From assembly GCA_035610365.1 (NCBI GenBank), contig CM069439.1, positions 310,001 through 374,000 on the forward strand: a DNA stretch of 64,000 nucleotides, given 5' to 3'. Under the pieces are notes generated by a model that searched no databases, was not told the DNA's origin, and saw nothing but the letters and a program-made list of their open reading frames with translations. The stretch comes from Aquatica leii (Eukaryota; Arthropoda; Insecta; Coleoptera; Lampyridae). Both the position numbers and the translations under genes were made by a program. This document shows, in pieces, positions 34,010 to 44,610 of this stretch (position 1 is its first letter; each line of letters opens with the position of its first letter).

Positions 34010-36000
34010 CTGAGATTGTCCAGTTTACAATTATATGTGTTGACCGGTACCGCCCTCTCTGTCTGCCATTGCCTGGATTGAAAGATGGTGTGCTCTGCAT
34101 CATCTACATCATACTGCCGAACTTTCTTTTGTGCCATGAACGCAAATCCGGTATTATCTTTCTCGTCCAAGCCGCTTTCTGATAGATTGACCATCGGTCT
34201 TGCCAAGCTTGGGGAGTACGCTTTTTGCATATGTTGGTTGCCATCTTTGCTCTCAAATTAGTTCTTTCTTGTGTCTTCTTTAGTGCTCGCTTCTTGCACA
34301 ATACTCTCAATCTTAGCCACAAAAAATAGGTGCTTCTCTAGCATGACCCCTAAATAATCCATGGTGTTCTTTGGTAGTACTGCGCATTCTCCGTGTCTAA
34401 CCGCTATCGGTCATAACTTTCTTCTTCCATTAAAGACAATTGCTTGTGTTTTGGTAATTGCGGCACAAAGTTTATTGTCCCATATCTAGATGTCCACAAC
34501 CTGTAAAGCTTTGTTCATGCCATCTTCTAGGGCTTGGGTAGTGTCCCGTTTGCTAAAAATTGCCAGATCCTCCACATATGCTGTTAGGTCTATATGTGGT
34601 GGCATACGTGATGTGTATGCCTCTCAGGTATTCGGTGATTATTTTAATTAAGTGTTTGTCCATGCCACGTTGTTTTGTCAACAACTAGGGCCCATGGCAC
34701 TGTATTAAATGCATTCTGTATGTCTATACATACAAGAGCACCTATCTTCCGAGTTCTCCGTGTGCCTTCTTTGGCCTTTCTCGCTAGGCCACAGATACGT
34801 TCCAAGGCATGCATTGTAGATATATTTAATTTATAAATCCAAATTGCGTAGCTGCCAGTCCGCCGTGTACTTAAAGTACACTAATAACCGTTCATAAATC
34901 TTTACCATACTATTAATCAGACTGATTGGTCGGAAAGAGTTTGTACCCGTTTCACTTTTTTTGAATTTGGGTCTTAGTACTAGCCTGGCTACTTTCCAAT
35001 TTTGCGGTAAAGATCAATTGGCAAAGATCTTATTGAACTCCTCTAATAAGACTTTAGAGTAGTCTTCGCCTATGAGTTAAACGCACTCCATAGAAATACC
35101 GTCCGGCCAAGGGGCTTTTTTCTTACCCGAACAGCTTAGTGCGTTTTGTAGTTTCTCCTTGCTAAACAACCGCTAAGGCAAAGTTTTTCCTATTTCCTAG
35201 TTTGTTATTTGGTGTGATGGAAACAAACTTTCTATAATATGTGCAGCCTCTATAACAGGGATTTCCAACACGCGGCCCGCGGCTGTCATTAGCACCTATA
35301 TAATAGTAGCTATATGAATCTAATGGCGGCCCGCGGTCACTCATAAGTTGGAAACCCCTGCTCTATAATATCTAGAGTACTTCTCTTCTTTCCCAGTTTT
35401 AATTTTTTGGGCACCAGTTTGTAGGTCGCACCTAGGGATTATTGTCGAGTTTTGCACCAAAAAAAAATGCTTTCTTTTTAGCCTTATTGATGGCGTCTTT
35501 GTAATTGGTCCTATAATACTTAAAGTCTACTTCTGCTTCCGTCTTAGCAACCAGCGTTTTTTTTTTTGGCTAGTCTTAACCATTTTCTGCGAGCTAGTAC
35601 ACATTTCTTTCGTTAAACTTCAATGTCCTCGCACCACCAATACAAGTTATTATGTCTACTGTCTGGTTTCATACGCTGCATACTTTGTTACAAGCATCTA
35701 TCAGAGCTTTATTCATGGTTTTAACGTTAATTTCATAAATGTTACCGATGTGAGTTTTGATTGCATCCCTGAATTTATCCTTCTGGAGCCTATTAATGTT
35801 CCACCTACTGTTACACAATTTTTAGCTGATGATGGCTGTTCTATCTGTCGTTTTGATTTCGAAGTATATGTAATGGTGGTCGCTGAGACACTCTTTGTCT
35901 AGTACTGGCCGCTTTTTGGGGCTATATCCTTCGTACTTATCGTAATCTCAATAACTGAAGTTTTACCCGCGCATACAGGTCACAATATAGATTTTGATAA
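34010..36000 (-). pseudogene. R1-clade-like non-LTR retrotransposon remnant
   Basis: Read from 36000 downward. The end of an apurinic-type endonuclease (TSVIEITI, VLDKECLSDHHYIYFEI, with the SDH motif) is followed by the linker YWWCEDIEV...VLARRKWLRLA, a typical R1-group signature. Reverse transcriptase follows: NWKVARLV, NSFRPISLINSMVKIYERLL, then ALVCIDIQNAFNTVPWA (catalytic Asp of motif A) and PPHIDLTAYVEDLAIF. Active copies have YADD at that last motif; here the first Asp is Glu. After WDNKLCAAITKTQAIVF and MDYLGVMLEKHL the frame breaks, resuming at 34230 with DVDDAEHTIFQSRQWQTER, the C-terminal AEHTLFECERW motif. A 105-bp MITE interrupts it at 35256-35360. Confidence 0.88.
35256..35360. 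mobile_element. 105-bp hAT MITE with 8-bp duplication
   Basis: The element begins CAGGGATTTCCAAC and ends GTTGGAAACCCCTG, a 14-bp terminal inverted repeat with one mismatch; CAGGG-type ends are usual for hAT. It is flanked by a perfect 8-bp direct repeat, ctctataa (35248-35255 and 35361-35368), the hAT duplication length. Inside, gcggcccgcgg-type words lie near both ends in inverse orientation, leaving a short AT-rich centre. The 60-codon ORF across it is chance. Confidence 0.93.
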
Positions 36001-36084
36001 TGTTTCGGTGATTGCAAAATCTCCATTCTTCTTCAATACGAAAATTCGAGAGAGGATACAAATCATCAAACACCCCAATAACTT

Positions 36085-36305
36085 TAATCGTGACAATAGT
36101 TTCCTTTCTTACCTTTTTAAAATTTAGAATCTGGCTTGGATTACAAGTTGATTACCTAACTAATGAGAAGTTCTTAGTTTCGGCTGCTTGTTTGAGTTCT
36201 TCTATTTCTCTCACACCCTGATGAAGCGCCTTACGGAAGTGAGAAAACGTTGGCAACTTTGGTTACAACAATGACACGGTCCAAACCCGGAAGACGTTCT
36301 CATCT
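36085..36305 (+). mobile_element. Penelope-like 3'-terminal segment
   Basis: It matches the minus-strand PLE end at 48132-48480 segment by segment: tttagaatctggctt, ttgattacctaact, agttcttctatttctctcac, cctgatgaagc, gttggcaactttggttac, then acggtccaaacccggaagac. It lacks the last 25-30 bases (ggccgtggaagccttcgcta). Orientation is the same as PLE-1, so with the R1-like element removed it could be PLE-1's own 3' end. Confidence 0.7.
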
Positions 36306-39069
36306 TAATAAGAATAACATTGTATTTATTATTATTCGTTAGATGAAACCGTTAATAGATCATTAAATTTTCCTGATGAGAAAAAATAGTACAACGCCAC
36401 AAGAATAAAATCTTTTCAGCTCTTTGTTGTGACTATTATCATGATTTACTGGTTTTTTATGTATTATTTGTATTTATTTCAATACATAATCCTTGTGTTT
36501 TCAAAAATTTGCAATAAATACCAAAATAAATCAAAAATAAACTTACTAAAACATAACTTTTTCGATTATTATACTACTAATAATCAAAACTAAATGTTCA
36601 TAGAGATCGGCTGAGCAGTAAAACTGTAACAACCAATAATTTTAATTCGGCAGAATTTTTGTTGTTGTCGTACATCGTTATTAATGTTGTCTTTGCTTAA
36701 GAGTCCCCTAATAATCCAAGCTAAGGCCAATCAAAACAACGCGACTACGCCCAAAATTGGATAACACGGAAAAACGTTCGTATACTGACCTTGCAACAAT
36801 GTTCCCCTCCCCTCTAGGATCTCTCTCATTCCTGCCATTAAGGAAATACATAGGTACTGTAAGAAAAAGAATAGGTAATTACATAATTGTGTATATTTCC
36901 TTACGTAGTACATGGTGATTACAATATTAGCTTTAACAAATAAATTGTTTTACAATTTGTGAAAAAAAGTATCTGGTGGGCATTCTCACCCAAAAGCTAG
37001 ATTTTCCATTCGAAAAATTTTTAGGTCTCCACTCTACAGCTCAAATTCGTTTCTTCTCCCAATTTTTCCATCTAGTCGCAATATAATAGTTTTTTAAACA
37101 GACGACATTTTGCATAACCAAAATTTTTAAACCTTACAAAACCTTTTTGTAAGATTTTTTAGTATTTCCAATGCCTGAAACCGTTTGTTGCTTTTTCTTG
37201 TATTTCCGTTTTAATCACAATATCTAAATATCTAATCCTGTTCCATCATTGTAGCAGATTTTTTGCTAATGCAAATTCCATGTAAAATAACATTATTCTG
37301 TATAACTCAATAGTAAGTTCAAATATATGTAAACGAGCTCACTATTTTTTCGTAGTCTCACTTATACAAGAAGCTTTTCACATATTTGTAACTGTGTATT
37401 AACAAAATCTGAAATAGTTAAAAATTAGCAAATTAGTTTAATTAAATAACTAATAGCAATTTTTATAGTTTTATTTAATTGTGTAAGTTCATTTCTAAGC
37501 TATAGTCTAAAGTTAATCAAAAAATAAACAAAAACTGAAACTGATCACAAATAAATATGAAGTGATATTAAAGAACTGAAAAAAATGTCGAAAGTTCTGG
37601 GTTTCCGTAAATTCTAAATGAACGAGCTTTCTACTATAGATTCATAAATTACAAAGTAACTTTTAAAAGAATAAACCATTGGCTAATGTATGCTTGACCG
37701 ATTTCATATCTTTTCCGTTAAGAATAAGTAATGGTGTTGCAATAATTTAATAACGTAATAAAATTACTAAGTGCCCTTCTCACATTTATCAAAGCTTTAC
37801 TAAGCTTACATAAAACATTCTTAATAGACGTCGTTTAAACATCTTTGAAGTTCATCCTTTAAACTAAATTACTACTTTTTCTTAACAATTTTTGGGTAAT
37901 GTGCTTTACTGTGTAGACAAAAACTGGTTCTAAATGCTTTCGGCAGATTAATGAAAGTGAAATGGTAACATTGACCGAACTTACCAAGTATACTTTCATT
38001 TGTCACTTGTGTCACTTTTGCATAGAACCACACATTAAGCTCAATTTTTATTTTCAGAAGCAATTTTGTAAATACGGATCGAATAACTCAATCCAAGGTT
38101 TTCTCGAAAATAACGTTTCGCACGGTACGTTTGTAAACCACAGGCGTTTCGTTCCCTCTATTACATTGTAAATAGAAACTACATTGCAAAAGAAAATCAT
38201 TGATAACCATTAGGGTAGCATAAATTGATACAAACCAAATTGAAGTTGCATTTTTTATTAAAGCAGTAGATGTGAACACAATATTCCTTAAAATTGTAAG
38301 ACACATTAATAGTGTCGCTACAAAATTTTATAATAAAAGATTTATTTAATTACACAAATTCTGAAATAACAACAATGTTTCAGGTTAACACTTTTTTATT
38401 TGCTGTTTTGTAAACATTTCTTTAAATATTATATTAAAAGTTATCATTAGCATTAGCATTAGCTACAGCAAATATCATTAGTTGTAAATATATAACGTAG
38501 TGCTGGCATAGCCGCGTTGATTCGCACGCGTAGAGTTTGAGTTTTGACACTTTCTCCATTTTTCCTTTCTGTGCGTCGATATATGGGCAAACTCGATAAA
38601 ACTTATATACACAGTTCAAACAATCTTGTTAGCGTGTTTTAGAAAATAGTTGTTAAACCACAGCGCCATCGTTGACATGCTTACGACAGTACATAGTTTT
38701 TAAACATACCTTGTCCACGCTAACACTATTCAAGACACGTACGTACGGTGCGTATCTACTTATCTCGTAAACGAAACCACCTTGCCCCTCGCGTTCCTTG
38801 CCACCCGCTTACATCAAAGCGTATTTTCTTTTGTTTTTGAAAAACACGATCGCAAAATCTAAACTACTTGTCCTACCTACTTAAATGCCCTGTGATATAT
38901 TAGAAATACTTTTATTGTTCTTAACTGTCATAAATTTTAATTTTTCGCTATTGTAAACCGTCTTTGACAGTTTTGACACACTTGTCAACATAAACGTCAA
39001 ATTATTTTTGAAAGATTTTGAGACTTTGTGGGCCTCCTAGTCTCTGTTCGAGCAATAAAATGTTGTATT
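36306..39069. other. Gene-free stretch
   Basis: No element or gene could be assigned. Minor items: a triple attagc run near 38448-38465, and a more GC-balanced patch at about 38490-38820 with cgcacgcgtag and acgtacgtacgg words. ORFs here are short and motif-free. Confidence 0.4.
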
Positions 39070-39188
39070 CAACTCGTTCCTGTCTAATTTGGACGCTTTT
39101 TTCCCTCGAGGACTTTTTAAACCCTCGTTTCACTCGGGTTTAAAAATGCCCTCTTGGGAAAAAAAGCGTCCAATTTACACAGGAACTT
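39070..39188. repeat. Fold-back MITE-like palindrome
   Basis: Two arms of about 58 bases form an imperfect hairpin. Left: gttcctgtctaatttggacg, a T/C run, ctttttaaaccctcgtttc. Right: its near-complement, ending gcgtccaatttacacaggaa. The centre is cctcgtttcactcggg. There is no coding capacity. No clear target duplication was found, so it may be part of a longer non-autonomous DNA element. Confidence 0.75.
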
Positions 39189-39857
39189 GTTAAATAAACT
39201 ACTATTAATTATAACTTTTAGTCATATTTTATGAATGTCTATAAACTTAACATATAGATATATGTCGTCACAGACACTTTTATGAAATTTTTGAGTTCTA
39301 CAACTTCTCTATAGAAAGTATTTAAATATCCTTTACCGTTAAAGCAGTGTTTGTAAAAAAACGCATTGCTCGACCGTTTTTTCGTCGACTTCAGTTGCAA
39401 TGTAGGTCACCACAAAAAGCCCTTTTACTTTAACGAAATAATATGTAGGGTGTATCCGAAACACGACTACAAACTCGATGAGTAGTTTCCTTGTAACGTT
39501 AAATGAAAACTTTCCTTTAACGATTTGGTCTAAAGTGACGCAGTTTTAAGACATTTGCAATTAAAGTTGTCAGACTAGTCCTGACTATCTAAAATAATGG
39601 AAATTGTTTGTTGATTGTAACTATGCGGTAAATCATGGGTGTTAATGCTGTATAATCCATGAAACGTGTTGATGTATTGTGTTGATTATTGTTTTCTTAA
39701 ATTTTTTCATCATCTACAAAATCAATTGTTAATGGAATAATTAAAGCAGATACCAATGTTTATTTCTTAGCATTATTACTGACCTAGTTTAACAAAATGT
39801 ACTTTGTGTACACGATTACGTTTATCTTTGATTGTAACCAGAACAAGACTTCAGATA

Positions 39858-39996
39858 TAATAGCGAAGGCTTCCACGGCCGGAATCTATACTAACATTAA
39901 AATGTCTTCCGGGTTTGGACCGTATCATAGTTGCAACCTAAGCCGCGGTTGCAACTATGACACGGTCCAAACCCGTAAGACATTCTAATGTTAGTA
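39858..39996 (-). mobile_element. 139-bp palindromic PLE-derived element, copy 2
   Basis: Same element as 13497-13632 but in opposite orientation. It is bounded by a perfect 13-bp duplication, aagacttcagata (39845-39857 and 39997-40009). It has a 31-base tail (taatagcgaaggcttccacg...) and a hairpin with 50-base arms 39889-39938 and 39947-39996, three mismatches and an 8-base spacer. The two hairpins have different centres (gaagcttc against an unpaired taagccgc), so the copies have diverged or arose independently. It encodes nothing. Confidence 0.9.
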
Positions 39997-40484
39997 AAGA
40001 CTTCAGATAATTAAATGCAAAATTCAGCTTTCTTAGAACTGAGTTCGACAATCTGATTTATTTCTGTCCCGATTTTTTAACGAATTTCTTTAGATGATGC
40101 TAAGTGACTCGTGTAAACGTACTCGTACATCATAATATTTAATTTAAATTTCTTTATTATGTACGTGAATTGTGGGTCCTACCTACGAAAGCTGTGGTCG
40201 GAAAATACTACCCCATGTATTATTAGCAACGGAAGAATAATAAATCTTTTCAATAAAACCAAAACTTCAATATTTCTTTTTCTTCAATGTGTGTGCAGAT
40301 ATTGTAAATTGTAAGGGGTTGGACACGAAGTAACACTAGAGAAATAGGTTGCGCAGCTAACGTGTCCCGTAGTACGCTACATCCTATTCTTTATATTATT
40401 CTCTGTACCTTTACCATGCTCAGCGAGTCCAAGAGTTAACCGACGTTGATTTTGAACCGCGACTAGAATTTTCACAACACGCTC

Positions 40485-40850
40485 GTTTAGAATGAAGAAA
40501 ACCCTCATAAAATTCAACAAAATAACTTTCAGTGGCGGCTTTCTATTAATGGTTGGGCCGGTATTTTAAGAAATAGTTTAATTGATTTGTTTATTTTACC
40601 AGAAAGACTTACAGGCGACTTTATTTATACAAAAAACTTTTGCCCAAGAATTTGATGTGTTGCCCCTTGAAATTCTCAGAACAATGTGGTTTATGCACGA
40701 TAGAGCTCCTCTGCATGTAAGTCGCCACGTTTGCGACTTCTTAAATATAATTGGTACGGATCGTTGAATTGAAAGAAACGGCACTACACGCTGGTCAGCT
40801 CGTAGGGCAGATATTAACCCTTTTTTCTAGAACTATGTGAAAGGTGAATA
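40485..40850 (+). pseudogene. Mariner-like transposase remnant (central part)
   Basis: Blocks of a Tc1/mariner-superfamily transposase: EENPHKIQQNNFQWRLSING, WAGILRNSLIDLFILPERLT and LEILRTMWFMHDRAPLHVSR, containing the second catalytic Asp (active form MHDGAP, here MHDRAP). It continues DFLNIIGTDR and ARRADINPFF-stop-NYVKG, equivalent to SPDLNPLDFFLWGYLK, in which the third catalytic Asp has been lost. One frameshift lies near 40645. The N-terminal third is missing. Confidence 0.82.
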
Positions 40851-41264
40851 CGCAGTAGTTTAATTACGCGTTATCTTATATTATTTTGTATTTATTTTTG
40901 TTTTTGGTGTCAGCAAATCGCTGAGAACGAATTTGCACTTCTGAGAACAGTTTTTGTTTGCTTGTATTTATGCTCTAATTTCACCTGCAAAAATAACAAC
41001 CAGTTAATCAGATACACACTGTATCTATGTTCATCCTGAAAATCATTTTTAAACATTGATGAAAGAATTACCGAAATCGAATGAGTTGTTACGGAGATTA
41101 CCTTATACAAACAAACTTGCAAACTTTACTTTTATAATATTACTATAAGTATGCAAATATATACTTTACTATTTGAATCGTATTTTGTTCACAATTTCAT
41201 GGGTTTTAATTCTTTGTGGAAAACCCGAATCTAATTTTCTAAAATAAAAGCAGCTTAAGTTACT

Positions 41265-41380
41265 CTTGATAACATCAGCTATCTATCAGTAAAAATCCCG
41301 TCAAAATCGGCCCAGTCGTTTTGAAGATTAACCGGAACAAACAGGCAGACAAATTTGTTTTTTTTTTATTATAAGTATCA
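41265..41380 (+). repeat. Possible non-LTR/SINE 3' end
   Basis: The phrase ccgtcaaaatcggcccagtc followed by gttttgaagattaaccgg and a T-rich tail resembles the conserved 3' end of RTE-type elements and their SINEs in insects. The match is to a remembered pattern and was not tested by alignment. Confidence 0.35.
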
Positions 41381-43689
41381 TTTTATATGCATTTAGTAAA
41401 AATCTGTTATTTTGACATTACAAACAGACACTTCAATTTTATGTATCTATCTTATATGGGTTACAGTTCTTTATTATCAAATTTATTAATTTTAACACTT
41501 TTAAATGCGCATATCTCAGCTTCTATATGAGGTATACGCATCTACTATTAGAACATTAAAGTTGAAAAAAATTTAAAAACCGAAACAAAAAATAGCCTTA
41601 CTTTGGTAAGGGGATCAATTGTAAATCCGTTTACGTAACTGAACGGTATTGCATATTACTGCTTTTTTAAATTTTCCAAAAATTAAACAGATGTTTACAA
41701 TGCGGTCAAAAGACTAAAACAAGAACGTATTATCATCAACTATTCCGAACTGGAGCTTCAGTTAGCTTAGTCTAGCATTATTAACTGATTGTGAAATAAA
41801 ATTTAAAAAAATTCTGCGTGCATTCTAGTTGTTTTTTTCTGTGTACAGTCATATAAAAAACGGAACAAGAAGATTTCCCGATGCTAATTTACACTGTTTG
41901 AGTACATCGTCTTCAAGTTTGTACTAATTCGGCGTCTTGTATTATGTTTTTATACCTGTCGAGATGTTTGAAGTTTGGTGCGCGTCGTGTATCAATATCA
42001 AATGTAATCAACTCAGCTCTACTTGTGATACCACGGCGATATAATTATTACTTATTTTTCAGTTTGAAAGTTAGAGTTACTAGTACTAGCAGCAGTTTGA
42101 AATGTAAGTACCCTTTTACTTTATTAATAAAATTTAGTGCTAATCGTATAAACGGCGACTAAGTATATAACTGTTACCACAAGCAGTTTACGCCTTATTT
42201 ACCGTTCAGATTATTCATTGACTGGCTGTGCGGCTTTCTTTTAAATTTATATAAATTTCCTATTGTTAACCTTCATTTTTAATATAAATTTTGTTACTAT
42301 AATTGTTAATCGTACAAAATGCCGCTTAATTCAATGGTTCACTATACCTGAAATTGTTTACTGTGATATTACATAAACAAATAGTTACTTGCCTTTTTTT
42401 TTCCTTAGACGTAAATGTTAAAATAAATTTATTTTTTGTTAGTTTAGTTGTGTTCTATTTGAACACGCTGGAAACTTTTTAAAGGATTATAATCGACACA
42501 TCGCAGATAAGCTAAATTTTTTAATTATCCACACCACTCTCCGATATCAGAGTTGCCTTTCTTTATGGTAGATTAAGTTACAGGTTATTGATTGCACATA
42601 ATAAGTTTTGAAAACCTCAACGTGTAGAGATTGCGTTTACCGCAACACAATAATTACCATTTAAGAATTCCTTTGATTCTCACTTTTGTATAAGTTATAT
42701 ACCTAACATTCTAATGATATTTTTTTATAATAAATGTCATTAGAATTAACGGACAATATACTTGAACTTAATAAGCTTTCATAAAGTCACAAAAAAAGTA
42801 CAATTTAACTTATTTTTGCAACTTTTGCGAAACCACTTTTACTTTGTTTTAATTTACTAACAATGCCTAGGATACGAGATACGTCAGCATACACATAACC
42901 GGGGCATAATGGGAACACTTTATGTAAAAAATATACCCAAACGTGTTGAAAAGAATGCTCAAGCAAGAATAGAAAATTTCATTTAGATCTAAACAAAAAT
43001 AGGAAGAATAATATCATTGCTTTTGAAAACATAATGAATTTATAACACTCTCTCATGACTCAGTTGTTATATATATGTTTATGTATTTCGTACACTAGAG
43101 ATTATGAGTAAAATATAACGAAGTGAAAAATAAATATATAAAATATCTTCATGAAAACATGAAAAATTCGTAAAATTTTTCATTGCAATAGCTCTAAAAA
43201 AAGTTGTATTTTGTTTTTGACGATATTAATCATTCGTTAACACTTTCAAATAATTCTTCACATTTCCAGCTCAATTGAAAGCGCGTATGCGTATTTTAGT
43301 TTTGCAAATTACATCATATTTTTTCTTAATATCTCAATTCTTTATTTGTTGTTATATCTGCGTTAATAACAAAATCGTAAATTTTATTTAGAATTTCAAA
43401 AACTTGTATCTGACGTAACATACATGTTAGGCAACCAACTACTACTAAATGAGAAATTTGATTTGTAACTTTTAAATTAAAGTTAAGTAATTAGTTAAAA
43501 ACTGTAACACAATAACAACAATGCTTGTTTATTTGAAATGAAAATAAGTAATAACCATTATTTAAAGTTTACTCTTCTGTTAACTCTTCTTTTTAGATTT
43601 TAAAAATCATTAACGAAGCTTGTCAACTTCAATATTTTGAATATCAGCAATAATTGCATGTTCAAAATTTTTAATATTGCGCAGCTGAT
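41381..43689. other. Gene-free AT-rich stretch
   Basis: Nothing assignable. The 72-codon ORF at 41944-42162 has no motif. Confidence 0.4.
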
Positions 43690-44610
43690 TCCTCTAAAAT
43701 GTGTTTTTTAAATATCAGTAATGGTAAAAATCTAGTGACGTAAGATTTGGAAATCGTAGAGGATATAACCCTTAGCTTATTTTTCTTTCTTTTGCAAAAT
43801 AAATTCAATTGTAACTCGAATACTATGAGCCGCTGCATTGTTTTGCTTAAAGTGATCAAATGGAAGTTCGTGTAACGTTTTGCGTTTACAGTATTCTAAA
43901 AAATATTGAATTATCCTTCTCCTTGACATTGCAATCCATACACCAACTTTCAAAGGATGCAATGTTGTTTCCACAAAAGTGTAGATTTTCGGTTACCGAA
44001 ATGTTGGCTATTTGCATAGCCATTTAAATAAAACCATGCTTTGTCCGCAAATAATGTTAAATCCAACAGGTTATCGTTATTTAAATGTTTAATTAACCAT
44101 TCATAAAATTCTATACGTTGCAAGAAGTCAGGAGCACGTAATTCTTGATAAACTGTAACTTTGTACGGAGTCAACAAAAGGTTCTGTTTTAATACTTTGT
44201 GGCTAGTTCCTACTGACAATCCTAAAAATTGAATGCTGGTAATTTAAAAATGAAACTTAAAATGACTTTATACTTGTTGCCGCGTATGATGTTCCCACCA
44301 ATTTATTTCGACTTTGTTACAGCGATTGCGAATGTCTTCGACAACAGGTGTGGTAAGTACAGTAATCCTTACTGTAGGATTCTTCTTGCAAATGCAATTC
44401 TTAATTAAGGATCGGTTAATTAAAACTTGTTTATGTTTTTGGAAAGTATCGTAAGTAAAGTTTGCTTCTGCGAAATGTTCGTTTAATTAATCGATGCAAC
44501 TTTAAAGTTTTATCTGGACTGCGATACTTCCTCGAAAAAGCTCTATTACAATAACGGTGTTTTCTTAAGAGTAAACATTTTGAAATGCTCTTAATATATA
44601 ATAATAATTG
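43690..44610 (-). pseudogene. Mariner-like transposase remnant (near full length)
   Basis: From 44610 downward: HRYCNRAFSRKYRSPDKTLK (N-terminal helix-turn-helix region), then NPTVRITVLTTPVVEDIRNR and LSVGTSHKVLKQNLLLTPYK (second DNA-binding helix). LFADKAWFYLNGYANSQHFG holds the first catalytic Asp (active form FSDEAHFWLNGYVN), followed by LHPLKVGVWIA. Next is HFKQNNAAAHSIR, where the catalytic Asp of QQDGATAH has become Asn. Last is RFPNLTSLDFYHY (active form RSPDLTPLDFFLWG), with the third Asp kept. Frameshifts at several points and the lost Asp make it inactive. Confidence 0.85.

Noticed and set aside
37872..38063. Possible upstream homeodomain exon: minus-strand frame with VTQ before a GT
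   Set aside because: Residues before it (ELNVWFYAKVTQ) do not resemble homeodomain helices 1-2.
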